From Marinomonas lutimaris (GTDB taxonomy: Bacteria > Pseudomonadota > Gammaproteobacteria > Pseudomonadales > Marinomonadaceae), in assembly GCF_019426345.1 (NCBI RefSeq), contig NZ_JAHLLW010000019.1, forward strand, positions 1-64,000: a stretch of 64,000 bases of DNA, in the 5' to 3' direction. Shown here piece after piece: positions 53,343-62,764 of this stretch; positions within the stretch are counted from its first letter, which is position 1; every line of letters begins with the position of its first letter. Below the pieces are notes generated by a model that worked only from the letters and a program-made list of their open reading frames with translations, did not search any database and was not told the DNA's origin. The translations under genes and the position numbers were made by a program.

Positions 53343-54749
53343 TTATAAAACTTCTTCACCATTAGCTATCACTGTATCTCGTACGGTTTGAGTATAGTCT
53401 TGAGCCTCTTTCAAGATAGCAGCTTCATCTACGGTGAGAATTTTTTTGTCTTCCATGAGGATTTTGCCATCGACTATGCTGTGTCGAACATCGCTAGGGT
53501 AAGCAGAATAAACCAAAGCAGAGTAAGGATTATACATAGGTACCATATGTGGAGCCTTGGTATCCACTACGATAATGTCAGCTAGTTTGCCGACTTCTAA
53601 TGAACCAACACGGTCTTCCATATGAAGCGCTTTTGCTGCCCCCATGGTCGCCATATCAATGACTTTAATTGGTGGCATTGCCGCACGATCTTGATTAACC
53701 AATTTATGGACTTTAGCAACCTGCCCAAATTCAGCAATGGTACTTAGATTATTGCCAGACATTGGACCATCTGTCCCTAGACCAATGCGCACGCCTTCGT
53801 CGTACATTTTTAAAGCAGGCGAAACACCTTTCGCCGACTTGATATTCGCGCTCATGTTATGCGCCACGCCCATGCCACTTTCTTTGACAAGCTCAATATC
53901 ATGATCGTCTACTAGGATCATATGAGCGCCAACTAAATGCTCATTCAAAGCACCAATATCATGCATATATTGAACAGGGCTTTTACCGTCAGCTCGCTCG
54001 GCAATTTTTTCTTGCTCAGTGTGAGATTCGGCTAAATGGATCAATACGGGTACATTTTTTTCTTTGGATAATTTAGCTACTCGCTGTAACACTTCCGTGG
54101 TGTTTGTATAAGGAGCATGAGGCGCAAACGCTGGCGTAATACGCGGATGGTCTTTGTACTCGTCAATGAATTTTAACGCATAGTTAATACCTTCTTCGGC
54201 ATTTTTAGCGTCGGCGACCGGAAACTTAATCACAGTTTCACCAAGTACAGCTCGCATACCAATTTGATCGACTGTTTTCGCTACCTCATCTTCAAAATAA
54301 TACATATCTGCATAAGTAGTAACACCGCCACGCAACATCTCGACATTGCCAAGATTAGCGCCAATACGCACCATATCACGGGTAATCAGCTTGTTTTCAA
54401 GAGGGAAAATATAACGATGCAATCGATCTGGTACGTCGTCTGCTAAAGAACGTAAAACCGTCATAGATACATGGGTATGAGTATTAATTAAGCCAGGCAT
54501 AACAATATCACCTTGCACATCTAAGACTTTTTTTGCGTCAAATTGAGACGCTAATGACGCGTCGCCAACCGCGAAAATTTTATTACCTTTAATGGCGACC
54601 ACACCCTGATGATAAAGCGTCTTGCTGTTATCCATGGTCAAAACGGTAGCGTCTTTGATCAACAAATCGACAGATTCTGCACCCCAAGATGGCACAGATA
54701 ACGTCGTCGTTGCTAATACTGCCAATAAGACACTTTTTTTAAACTGCAT
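53343..54749 (-). CDS. Exported amidohydrolase, MTA/SAH deaminase-like
   Basis: The ATG behind AAAGGG gives 468 residues with a signal peptide (FKKSVLLAVLATTTLSVPSWGAE), then a metal-dependent TIM-barrel hydrolase of the MtaD/TrzN/SsnA group: LINTHTHVSM with metal His pair, HLAESHTEQE, GAHMILVDDHDIELV, and catalytic Asp in GLGTDGPMSGNN. Related cytoplasmic enzymes deaminate methylthioadenosine, S-adenosylhomocysteine or guanine derivatives. An N-terminal export signal is unusual for that group, so the substrate may be an extracellular nucleoside or base. Confidence 0.82.
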   Translation of the reverse strand: MQFKKSVLLAVLATTTLSVPSWGAESVDLLIKDATVLTMDNSKTLYHQGVVAIKGNKIFAVGDASLASQFDAKKVLDVQGDIVMPGLINTHTHVSMTVLRSLADDVPDRLHRYIFPLENKLITRDMVRIGANLGNVEMLRGGVTTYADMYYFEDEVAKTVDQIGMRAVLGETVIKFPVADAKNAEEGINYALKFIDEYKDHPRITPAFAPHAPYTNTTEVLQRVAKLSKEKNVPVLIHLAESHTEQEKIAERADGKSPVQYMHDIGALNEHLVGAHMILVDDHDIELVKESGMGVAHNMSANIKSAKGVSPALKMYDEGVRIGLGTDGPMSGNNLSTIAEFGQVAKVHKLVNQDRAAMPPIKVIDMATMGAAKALHMEDRVGSLEVGKLADIIVVDTKAPHMVPMYNPYSALVYSAYPSDVRHSIVDGKILMEDKKILTVDEAAILKEAQDYTQTVRDTVIANGEEVL

Positions 54750-54869
54750 TCGATTGCCCTTTATTAGATAATGTTCCAAATAGGTCGCTCTTCAATGACG
54801 GCGACATTGTTTAATACTTGCATGTTTCATTCCAACACAAAAAGCATGTTCTAACTTTAGGATTAGAAA

Positions 54870-55805
54870 TTGAATAATAACATCGTCACCAAACTTCAAA
54901 GTGGTCTTGGCAAAGCCTTAACCTACTTCATTTTATTATCCTGTTTGGCTATTTTGGTACTCTATCTGGTGCAGCGCTTTGGAACACAATACGCCGAAGA
55001 CAAAATTCAAGAACAGCTTAATCAATCTGGTTTAGCACCTTTTGTTCATTACGAAAGCATTCATCTTGACCCATTCACTCTGACGCCGTCTCTAGAAAAT
55101 GTCAGCTTTGGCAACGAAAATTCGCCGTGGTTGCGTTTCGCTAGAATTTCGTTGAATAGCTATCCGATTAAATACCCAGATTTAAATGTGGATTTTTGGA
55201 TCCAAAAAAGCCCAATAGACAGCTTGTCTCGTGAAACACGAGGCCTAATGCGCGCCGCGGGAGTTGATACCTTGCTTGGAAAAGGTTCTTTTACTTCCAA
55301 GGTAGAAGGCGAAAACGTCTCCTCTCATTTCAAATTAGATATAAAGGATCTTGGCAAGCTCGACCTGACTTCTAAAATCAACCTGTTAGACAACAGCATC
55401 GTTATGTCTGATTTACGTTCTGATGTGCTTGCGTCTTTTGCACTGGGTCAACCCGAAGCACTGCCAATCATCTATGGTGATGCCATCGAACTGCATTCTT
55501 TGGACGTAAGATACGAAGAGTCAGGATTAATCTCTCACCTGTTTCCTCCATCGGTTATCTTACAAGACTCCCCAGAGAACCAGTTGAACAGACTAGAAAA
55601 CATATGCCAAGCATTAGGGCTTGCGCCAGCTGACTCGGAAGAAGCGGAGCATATTGCCGAGACGTTGCTAGCGTTTCTGAAGCAACCAAAAAAGCTAAGT
55701 CTGACCCTATCACCTTCTTCAGCGATCAGCTTAAAAGAACTTGCTTTACTAGCCAGCGAAGGCATGCTCTATAAAGACAGTAAAATGACGTTATCGAACG
55801 ATTAA
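54870..55805 (+). CDS. Membrane-anchored protein of unknown function
   Basis: A 311-residue protein starting at TTG, with AGGA seven bases before. One N-terminal membrane helix (YFILLSCLAILVLYLVQRF) anchors a large periplasmic part made of beta-rich segments such as FVHYESIHLDPFTLTPSLENVSF and ending in a helical region. The organisation loosely recalls AsmA/DUF748-type proteins, but I cannot assign it. Stands alone, ending at a bidirectional terminator. Confidence 0.65.
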   Translation: MNNNIVTKLQSGLGKALTYFILLSCLAILVLYLVQRFGTQYAEDKIQEQLNQSGLAPFVHYESIHLDPFTLTPSLENVSFGNENSPWLRFARISLNSYPIKYPDLNVDFWIQKSPIDSLSRETRGLMRAAGVDTLLGKGSFTSKVEGENVSSHFKLDIKDLGKLDLTSKINLLDNSIVMSDLRSDVLASFALGQPEALPIIYGDAIELHSLDVRYEESGLISHLFPPSVILQDSPENQLNRLENICQALGLAPADSEEAEHIAETLLAFLKQPKKLSLTLSPSSAISLKELALLASEGMLYKDSKMTLSND

Positions 55806-55810
55806 TAAGC

Positions 55811-55855
55811 AAAAATTACAGCCCAAGTGTCTGTACACATGGGCTGTAAAAATTA
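55811..55855. terminator. Bidirectional intrinsic terminator
   Basis: TTACAGCCCAAGTGT and ACACATGGGCTGTAA pair with a single mismatch around CTGT and are flanked by A- and T-rich tails, serving both convergent genes. Confidence 0.85.
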
Positions 55856-55863
55856 TCGAGTCT

Positions 55864-56241
55864 CTAAAATGGGTTAAACATTTCTCGATAAGACTGGTTA
55901 GACGTCGCTCTGGCAATGCCTTTTACCATTCTGAAAATCGACCAAACCCAAACACCAAATAACACGATGTAGCCGATAAAAAAGAACGCCAGTATCACGC
56001 CAATCACGCTCCAAAAAATCCCCCACCAAAAAGTACTAATGATATTGGCATAGTGATCTTCAAACAGTGTTCCGCGAGCCTCATCCGCTTTCACCATGGC
56101 CCATATCGCACCAATCAACCAAAAGACACCGGTAAAAACGCCTAGCAACATAAAAATATAGGCAATCACTACATTGCTTTTTGCATTTTCCTCTCGCGGT
56201 GTTAACTGCCTAAAACGATTATCAGGTTCAAATCCGGACAT
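55864..56241 (-). CDS. DUF4870-like small membrane protein
   Basis: A 125-residue protein with three hydrophobic helices. The order AYIFMLLGVFTGVFWLIGAIWAMVKADEARGTLFEDHYANIISTFWW and FMVKGIARA-like tail resembles DUF4870 proteins, which are short and of unknown function. The conserved DHY-x-N motif before the second helix is present. Confidence 0.7.
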   Translation of the reverse strand: MSGFEPDNRFRQLTPREENAKSNVVIAYIFMLLGVFTGVFWLIGAIWAMVKADEARGTLFEDHYANIISTFWWGIFWSVIGVILAFFFIGYIVLFGVWVWSIFRMVKGIARATSNQSYREMFNPF

Positions 56242-56408
56242 ATATCAATACTCCGTTATTCAATAAAAATGTGTCTAATAAGCATAATGGGGATGCTTTT
56301 AAAATTATCTCCCTCTCCTTATTCAGTTTTATGATTTCTTTTCAATACGAATACTTGTAACGTGCTCTGTACCCACTCTGTTTTTCACCCATAACGCCTA
56401 GGAATACC

Positions 56409-56885
56409 ATGACAAATGTGACGATTTTAGTCGATGTTCAAAATGTCTATTACACCACGAGACAAGCTTTTGGACGCTCTTTCGATTACAACACCTTTTG
56501 GCAACAGGCCACTGAAGGTCGAAATGTCGTCAAAGCCATTGCTTACGCCATAGACAGAGGTGATGAAAAACAACGTCAGTTTCAAAATATTTTACGTGCA
56601 ATTGGCTTTGAGGTGAAATTGAAGCCCTTTATTCAGCGCTCGGATGGCTCAGCAAAAGGCGACTGGGATGTGGGTATTGCCATCGATGGCATAGAACATG
56701 GTAAAGACAGCGACGTGCTTGTTTTGCTTTCAGGGGATGGGGATTTCGATATTCTCGCTAAAACTCTCAGAGAAAAATACCAAACCAGAGTAGAAGTTTA
56801 CGGCGTTGAATCCTTAACAGCACAGTCATTAATCAATGCGGCCGATGACTTCACCGCCGTCAGTAACAAATTGTTACTTAAATAG
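56409..56885 (+). CDS. LabA-like NYN-domain protein
   Basis: A 158-residue single-domain protein of the NYN (PIN-like) nuclease fold. Acidic residues expected to bind Mg are visible in VDVQNVYY, KGDWDVGIAIDG and LSGDGDFDILAK. LabA-type proteins are putative RNA-processing factors. Stands alone; a TTTTTAAGAG/CTCTTAAAAA hairpin lies just downstream (56902-56931). Confidence 0.87.
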   Translation: MTNVTILVDVQNVYYTTRQAFGRSFDYNTFWQQATEGRNVVKAIAYAIDRGDEKQRQFQNILRAIGFEVKLKPFIQRSDGSAKGDWDVGIAIDGIEHGKDSDVLVLLSGDGDFDILAKTLREKYQTRVEVYGVESLTAQSLINAADDFTAVSNKLLLK

Positions 56886-56967
56886 ATAAAACTCGTCTAT
56901 ATTTTTAAGAGAGAATATGTCCTCTTAAAAATCCTTACTGATTATTTTATATACAGAAAGTGACGAA

Positions 56968-58017
56968 ATGACATCTCAAACAAACTTCTTATTATTAGAA
57001 ACAAGAGACACCCTACATAAGTGGCTAAGTCTAGTCACAGGTGTACTCATACTATTTTTCAGCTTTCTTAATGTTGCTATCTTAAACCAAGCCACTATTG
57101 GCGCCATAGAAGCTATTTTTGGCCTGTTAAACTTATATTTTTTTAGATCTGCTTATCAAGGAAAAATATATAAATGGCATAGCTATATGCTAATTTTTTC
57201 TCTAACAACAACCGTCTTTTATGCTTTTTATTTTGCAGATCTAAGGGCTGGTTCTATTTACTGGTTACTTATCTTGCCACCTTTGTATTGCCTACTTACA
57301 GGACCAAAACTGGGGCTCTTTTATACAATTCTCCTTTCCATTCCAGCCATATCGATTCTGTTTATAAAATCCGATACTACTGATTTAATTCCCTACCGAT
57401 CGGTTCTAAATTTCGTACTGGCTTATTTCTTGTCCTACGCAATTTGCTATTTATATGAAACCCAATATGCGAAAAGTAGTCTGCTACTAGAAAAAATGGC
57501 CTTTCAAGACCCATTAACAGGCGCACAAAACCGCCATGCACTGAAGCTATTTTTTGACGATTTCAATAAAGATCCAGTGGATCCATTTCAAGAAGAACAA
57601 GAAGAAACACGCCTTCTAATTATTGATATTGATCTCTTCAAAAAAGTTAATGACGAATTCGGACATGATGTAGGTGATTCTGTACTGATTGAGATGGCTG
57701 AATTATTGCGTTACTGCACAGATAATGATGAGATTTATCGTATCGGAGGAGAAGAATTTTTAATTATATTAAAGGACCACACATCTACTCAAGCATTTGA
57801 TTTTGCAGAAAAAATCCGAAAGACAGTTGAAAATACAGTGTTTAGAACTCACCAGAAAAACATAAAAATTACCGTGAGTATTGGCATAGCAGAACTCAAA
57901 AAAGGCCAATCCTTTAGAGAATTTTTACGAGTCGCCGATAAAAACCTCTACTCAGCAAAGAATAAAGGGCGTAATTTAGTTCACTATGGTGCTATGAGTG
58001 TTACCGAAGCGGTCTAG
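56968..58017 (+). CDS. Membrane diguanylate cyclase, first of a tandem pair
   Basis: A 349-residue protein: about six N-terminal helices (residues 15-165) forming a MASE-like membrane sensor, then a GGDEF domain with DPLTGAQNRHAL, LLIIDIDLFKKVNDEFGHD and RIGGEEFLII. The GGEEF site looks active. No RxxD inhibitory site is present, so product feedback may be weak. The next gene is a clear paralogue, including the PYRSVLNF membrane segment. Confidence 0.93.
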   Translation: MTSQTNFLLLETRDTLHKWLSLVTGVLILFFSFLNVAILNQATIGAIEAIFGLLNLYFFRSAYQGKIYKWHSYMLIFSLTTTVFYAFYFADLRAGSIYWLLILPPLYCLLTGPKLGLFYTILLSIPAISILFIKSDTTDLIPYRSVLNFVLAYFLSYAICYLYETQYAKSSLLLEKMAFQDPLTGAQNRHALKLFFDDFNKDPVDPFQEEQEETRLLIIDIDLFKKVNDEFGHDVGDSVLIEMAELLRYCTDNDEIYRIGGEEFLIILKDHTSTQAFDFAEKIRKTVENTVFRTHQKNIKITVSIGIAELKKGQSFREFLRVADKNLYSAKNKGRNLVHYGAMSVTEAV

Positions 58018-58085
58018 CGGCATTTGTAGCAATACCCGATTATTAACGAGTTTTTTACACCTATTGTGCTTAAGCGAATCAGTCA

Positions 58086-59084
58086 ATGAGTACTAGACGT
58101 TATCCGTATTCCTCTGTATCACCAGAGGAATTCCACAAATGGCTAAGCGCGTTAATTTGCGTATTAAACAGCGTCTATTTTTTACTGAATATGGCAATCC
58201 TGCAAAAATTGGGAATTGGGGGCGTTCAACTCACCGTCGCAGTATTTGGCGGCTATTGCTTTTATAAGTCATCAAATGGCCTTTACCGACCTTGGCATAG
58301 CTATACTCTTCTCGCCTTATTAACCTTAAATATTCTACTATCTATTGCCATCATGGAGCTGGTAGCAGGGGCGACCTATTGGGGCCTTGCCTTACCTTTT
58401 TGGTACTACAGCTTATTTGGCCTGAGAAAAGGTTTTGTTTTTAGTGCGGTTATTGTGCTCCTCTGTGCTGTAGTCATATTTCTACGTACTGACACAAATA
58501 TATTCATGCCATACAGAACAGTATTCAACTTTACCTTAGTCTATTGCTCCATTTGGCTTGTCTGCCATATCTATGAAGTGCAACGCCAAAAAACCAGTGC
58601 TTTTCTACACTCACTTGCATTACAAGACGACTTAACAAACCTTAAAAACCGTCATGCCCTAAAAGCCGATTTTCGAGCTATCCATAAAAACTTTCAAAGC
58701 ATTCACATGCTCATTATTGATATTGATCACTTCAAACACATCAATGATAAATATGGGCATGATATTGGCGACACAGTACTGACAAAGGTTGCCGATCTGC
58801 TTATGCAATCCACTCAAGTAAAGGAAATATATCGCTTAGGTGGCGAAGAATTTGTTATTTTACTAAAAGATATTAGTGATGAAGAAGCCCAAGAACGGGC
58901 AGAGAAAATCAGAAAGACGATAGAGCTAGGGATTTTCTTCAGCCACAACGAACCGATCAAACTAACAGTCAGTATTGGCATCAGTTCACTACGACCAGAG
59001 CATGAATTTACCGATTTTCTTCGCTCTGCAGACGAAAAACTCTATCAAGCCAAGCACGAAGGGCGAAATAGAGTCTGCTGTTAA
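58086..59084 (+). CDS. Membrane diguanylate cyclase, second of a tandem pair
   Basis: A 332-residue paralogue of the preceding cyclase with the same plan: [14 protein letters not shown]-terminus, about six helices ending at PYRTVFNF, then [31 protein letters not shown] and [11 protein letters not shown]. RxxD is absent again. The stop overlaps the convergent VF530-type gene by four bases. Gene duplication is the simplest origin of the pair. Confidence 0.92.
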   Translation: MSTRRYPYSSVSPEEFHKWLSALICVLNSVYFLLNMAILQKLGIGGVQLTVAVFGGYCFYKSSNGLYRPWHSYTLLALLTLNILLSIAIMELVAGATYWGLALPFWYYSLFGLRKGFVFSAVIVLLCAVVIFLRTDTNIFMPYRTVFNFTLVYCSIWLVCHIYEVQRQKTSAFLHSLALQDDLTNLKNRHALKADFRAIHKNFQSIHMLIIDIDHFKHINDKYGHDIGDTVLTKVADLLMQSTQVKEIYRLGGEEFVILLKDISDEEAQERAEKIRKTIELGIFFSHNEPIKLTVSIGISSLRPEHEFTDFLRSADEKLYQAKHEGRNRVCC

Positions 59085-59302
59085 CGGCTAAAAGTATCCA
59101 GAAATAATGCTTCAACCTTGTCTCTCGCCCAAGGCGTTTTGCGCAAAAACTTCAAGCTCGACTTAACCGATGGATCGCTTTTAAAACAATTAATATTGAT
59201 ACGAATCGACAACTCCTCCCAACCGTAATGCTCCACCAGATCCGTGACAACCTTCTCTAATTTCACACCATGCAAGGGGTTATTAGCTTGTGTTCCGACC
59301 AT
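59081..59302 (-). CDS. VF530-family (DUF2132) small DNA-binding-like protein
   Basis: A 73-residue protein with the family sequence [33 protein letters not shown] and [22 protein letters not shown]. The fold known for Vibrio VF530 is an all-helical DNA-binding-like domain; function unknown. Tail-to-tail with the diguanylate cyclase gene. Confidence 0.9.
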   Translation of the reverse strand: MVGTQANNPLHGVKLEKVVTDLVEHYGWEELSIRININCFKSDPSVKSSLKFLRKTPWARDKVEALFLDTFSR

Positions 59303-59360
59303 ATCTATTTATTCCTATGACTCAATTAGCAATTTAACCGAGAGTATACAGCAAGCCGAA

Positions 59361-59388
59361 AAAAGCCGCCTAAACATAATGCGGCTTG
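59361..59388 (-). terminator. Intrinsic terminator of the sugar catabolic operon
   Basis: AAGCCGC and GCGGCTT form a stem which on the minus strand ends in a T-run (GCGGCTTTTTT), 30 bp beyond the stop of the last operon gene. Confidence 0.75.
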
Positions 59389-59418
59389 ACCCGGCTTTAT
59401 ACTTAAAATAACTTTACG

Positions 59419-60555
59419 CTAACCATCAATCGGAACCCAAAGGCAATTATTTTGGCTCGAATAAACGGTAGCCGTAATAAATCGCATTCCATGTAACCCC
59501 GTTGCCAATGTTGGTAAATTAGAATTCGGAGTGGATGTAAACAGTTGCTCAGCAAACTCTCGGTATAAATTCGCAAACGCCTCTAAATAGCCTTCGGGAT
59601 GACCGGACGGAATACGGGAAACCGATGCGGCCGCATCACTCAAGTAGCTATTGCCTCGTCGAAGGCGTTGGCTTGGCTCACCTAACACCGAATAAATCAG
59701 CTCATTAGGCGATTCCTGTCGCCACTCTATGCCGGCTTTATCGCCATAAATCCGCAACGACAAGGCATTCTCATTGCCGGGAGCGACTTGGCTCGCCCAC
59801 AAGCTCCCTTTCGCGCCATTTTTAAAGCGCATCAAAATATTAGCTTCATCATCAAGCTGACGCCCTTCCCCCCAACTGGATAAATCCGCCAAGACCTCTT
59901 TTGCCTGAGTATTAGCAACAAAACACGCCAATTGATAAGCATGACTGCCGATATCTCCCATACAACCTGCAATACCGGATTGCGCAGGATCAGAGCGCCA
60001 AGTGGCTTGTTTGTTACCCGTTTGTTCTAATGGTTCCGTCAACCAGTCTTGTACGTATTCCACTTGAATAGAACGAATATTACCCAATTTACCTGCTTTA
60101 ACCATGGCACGCGCTTCGCGTACCATAGGATAAGCGGAATAATTATGGGTTAACAAAAACTGCGCCTGACTTGCCTCTGCGGCTTGATATAGCACTTCCG
60201 CCTCTTCAAGAGTCGCGGTCAAAGGCTTATCACAAATTACGTGAATACCTCGCTTTAAAAACGCCATCGCCACGGGGGCATGTAGATGGTTAGGTGTCAC
60301 AATGGATACCACTTCAATACCATCTTCACGCTCACTTTCCTGACGCGCCATTTCTTCAAAATCCACATAGGATCGAGTAATTCCAAGCGCTTGTGCTGAA
60401 CGCTCTGCTTTATCTGATTGGCTCGATAAAGCCCCAGCCACCAGCTCATAATGGTCATCAAGACGCGCAGCAAACCGATGGACTTCACCGATAAACGCAC
60501 CTTCACCGCCGCCAACCATACCAAGGCGCAATCGGCGTTTGCTTGCTTCAGTCAT
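59419..60555 (-). CDS. Gfo/Idh/MocA-family oxidoreductase
   Basis: A 378-residue NAD(P)-dependent sugar or cyclitol dehydrogenase. Rossmann start LRLGMVGGGEGAFIGEVHR, family motif CDKPLTAT with the catalytic Lys, and a C-terminal alpha/beta domain with GCMGDIGSHAYQL. The GGGEGAFIG-VHR opening marks a subgroup usually found beside sugar isomerase/epimerase genes. Last of at least five co-directed genes. Substrate unknown; 3-keto-sugar formation is a reasonable guess. Confidence 0.9.
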   Translation of the reverse strand: MTEASKRRLRLGMVGGGEGAFIGEVHRFAARLDDHYELVAGALSSQSDKAERSAQALGITRSYVDFEEMARQESEREDGIEVVSIVTPNHLHAPVAMAFLKRGIHVICDKPLTATLEEAEVLYQAAEASQAQFLLTHNYSAYPMVREARAMVKAGKLGNIRSIQVEYVQDWLTEPLEQTGNKQATWRSDPAQSGIAGCMGDIGSHAYQLACFVANTQAKEVLADLSSWGEGRQLDDEANILMRFKNGAKGSLWASQVAPGNENALSLRIYGDKAGIEWRQESPNELIYSVLGEPSQRLRRGNSYLSDAAASVSRIPSGHPEGYLEAFANLYREFAEQLFTSTPNSNLPTLATGLHGMRFITATVYSSQNNCLWVPIDG

Positions 60556-60559
60556 AAAA

Positions 60560-61615
60560 TCACTCCAGTCCCAACATTCTTCGGTTCGCTAGTGCGTCGA
60601 TACCACTGTCAGCAAAATCATCAAAGGCCTTATCCGTTACTCGGATAATAAAGTCTTGAATGTGTTGCGCGCCTTCACGGGCACCCTCTTCAGGATGCTT
60701 TAAACAACACTCCCATTCCAACACCGCCCAGCCAGCAAAATCATAAGCGGTGAGCTTAGAAAAAATACCTTTGAAATCCACCTGGCCATCACCGATAGAA
60801 CGAAAACGTCCAGGACGATCTACCCAGTTTTGGAAACCACCGTAAACGCCGCATTTGCCATTCATATTCAGCTCTGCGTCTTTCACATGAAACATTTTGA
60901 TACGCTCATGATAATGATCGATAAAGGCCAAATAATCCAAATGCTGCAACACAAAATGGCTGGGGTCATAAAGAATATTCGCCCGTGGATGATGATCCAC
61001 TTCGTCTAGAAAACGCTCAAAAGTCACACCATCATGAAGATCCTCACCGGGGTGAATTTCATAACAAAGATCTACACCAGCTTCATCAAACACATCAAGA
61101 ATTGGCTTCCAGCGTCGACCCAGTTCTGCAAACGCCTCTTCGACTAAGCCTGCTGGTCGTTGTGGCCAAGGGTAAAAATAAGGCCACGCCAAAGCGCCGG
61201 AAAAGGTTGCATGAGCCGTCAAACCAAGACGCTGTGACGCCTTAGCTGCCATTTTAAGTTGCTCCACCGCCCACGCTTGGCGTGCGGCGGGGTTGCCTCT
61301 TACGCTCGGATCTGCAAAGCCATCAAACGCTTCGTCATAGGCCGGATGCACTGCCACCAGCTGACCTTGTAAATGCGTAGACAATTCCGAAATTACTATG
61401 CCATGTTTGGCTGCTGTCGCAGTTAGCTCGTCACAGTATTCTTGGCTGTTTGCAGCTTGCTCAAGATCCATCAGGCGTTTGTCCCAGGTGGGAACTTGCA
61501 CGCCTTTATAACCCAATGAGGCAACCCAGCCACAAATAGCATCAAAGCTATTAAAGGGGGCTTCATCACCAACAAACTGCGCTAAAAAAATAGCCGGTCC
61601 TTGTATCGTTTTCAT
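60560..61615 (-). CDS. Sugar phosphate isomerase/epimerase family protein (xylose isomerase-like barrel)
   Basis: A 351-residue TIM barrel of the AP-endonuclease-2 superfamily with metal-ligand positions in CYEIHPGEDLHDG, ILYDPSHFVLQHLDY, MFHVKDAE and WAVLEWECC. Longer than the usual 250-290 residues because of an extended C-terminal tail. Between two dehydrogenase genes with gaps of 4 and 9 bases. It may epimerise, isomerise or lyse a keto-sugar made by the neighbouring dehydrogenases. Confidence 0.88.
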   Translation of the reverse strand: MKTIQGPAIFLAQFVGDEAPFNSFDAICGWVASLGYKGVQVPTWDKRLMDLEQAANSQEYCDELTATAAKHGIVISELSTHLQGQLVAVHPAYDEAFDGFADPSVRGNPAARQAWAVEQLKMAAKASQRLGLTAHATFSGALAWPYFYPWPQRPAGLVEEAFAELGRRWKPILDVFDEAGVDLCYEIHPGEDLHDGVTFERFLDEVDHHPRANILYDPSHFVLQHLDYLAFIDHYHERIKMFHVKDAELNMNGKCGVYGGFQNWVDRPGRFRSIGDGQVDFKGIFSKLTAYDFAGWAVLEWECCLKHPEEGAREGAQHIQDFIIRVTDKAFDDFADSGIDALANRRMLGLE

Positions 61616-61624
61616 AACGTCCTC

Positions 61625-62764
61625 CTAAAAACAAGCGGCAAGCAGGGCTTTGGCAGCCTCAGGATCAAGTGCTCGCGGGCGATCACAATGGGTGGTCATC
61701 TTGATGGATTGTCCACTCTCACCTGACGCCAAAATCGCCGTCATTACTTCCACACCATGTAAAGCTCTGTCCAGCGAACACATATGATCACGCCCCATAT
61801 GGATCGCCATAACCATTTCAGCCAAACCTGCGGTGCGATAATTCGCCTTTGCGAACTCGCCATGAATTTGATTTGGCACGCCAAACGGGTGGTCCCACAC
61901 CTTCAAAGGTGTTTCTCGGCCTTCTTGAATCAGCAATACTTTTCCGCCAAAAAAGTTAGGATCAGGCAAATACATAGAACCTTTGTTGCCATATAACTCC
62001 ATGTGAGAATGCTGATGGGCTTGCACGTCCCAACTAGCCCCCAAGGTAATAACTGCACCATTTTCAAACGTTAAAATAGCGTGAATTGTCGTTGGAGTTT
62101 CCACTTCTATCATCTCACCAGATCTTGGTTGGCTGGTAATCTTGCGTTGCTTACGAGGAATCGCTGTTTTGGCAATCACCGACTCTACTGGCCCTAACAG
62201 CTGAATCAAGTTGGCAATGTAATAAGGCCCTAAATCGAGAATCGGACCGCCACCCGCCTTAAAGAAAAAGTCCGGATTAGGATGCCAGCTCTCCATTCCT
62301 GCGCTCATCACATGGCAAGTACCTGAGTACACTTCGCCAATTTCTCCCTTGTCCAGTAAATGCCGTGCAAACTGATGGGAGCCACCCATAAAGGTGTCAG
62401 GGGCACTCCCGACTTTTAGCCCCTTCTTGAGTGAAAGCGCTTTCATTTTTTGCCCTTCTTCAAGGCTTAGAACCAAAGGCTTTTCTGAATAAACATGTTT
62501 TCCAGCCTCAAGAGCTTGCATGCTTACCGCATAATGTGCTGCGGGGATAGTTAAATTGACAATAATATCAATATCTTGAGAGGCTAATAATTCATCTACA
62601 CTGCGCGCTTCAACGCCGTATTTTTGTGCTTTCGTTGCCGCTAACTCAGCGTTTAAATCGGCACAAGCAACAATCTTAAAACCACAGAATTGCGGAGCCA
62701 AAGAAAAATAACTGTCCGAAATATTGCCACAACCAATCAGTCCAACATTCAAAATAGTTTTCAT
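61625..62764 (-). CDS. Gfo/Idh/MocA-family oxidoreductase
   Basis: A 379-residue dehydrogenase with LNVGLIGCGNISDSYF nucleotide loop, SEKPLVLS motif and GGGPILDLGPYYIANLIQLLGP. Sequence features differ from the other dehydrogenase in the operon, so the two probably act at different steps. Its start overlaps the stop of the upstream isomerase-like gene by four bases (ATGA), implying coupling. Confidence 0.9.
   Translation of the reverse strand: MKTILNVGLIGCGNISDSYFSLAPQFCGFKIVACADLNAELAATKAQKYGVEARSVDELLASQDIDIIVNLTIPAAHYAVSMQALEAGKHVYSEKPLVLSLEEGQKMKALSLKKGLKVGSAPDTFMGGSHQFARHLLDKGEIGEVYSGTCHVMSAGMESWHPNPDFFFKAGGGPILDLGPYYIANLIQLLGPVESVIAKTAIPRKQRKITSQPRSGEMIEVETPTTIHAILTFENGAVITLGASWDVQAHQHSHMELYGNKGSMYLPDPNFFGGKVLLIQEGRETPLKVWDHPFGVPNQIHGEFAKANYRTAGLAEMVMAIHMGRDHMCSLDRALHGVEVMTAILASGESGQSIKMTTHCDRPRALDPEAAKALLAACF

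Noticed and set aside
54870-55805. Assignment of the anchored protein to the AsmA/DUF748 family.
   Set aside because: Only general features (one helix, beta-rich periplasmic part) agree; no diagnostic motif was found, so it is left unassigned.
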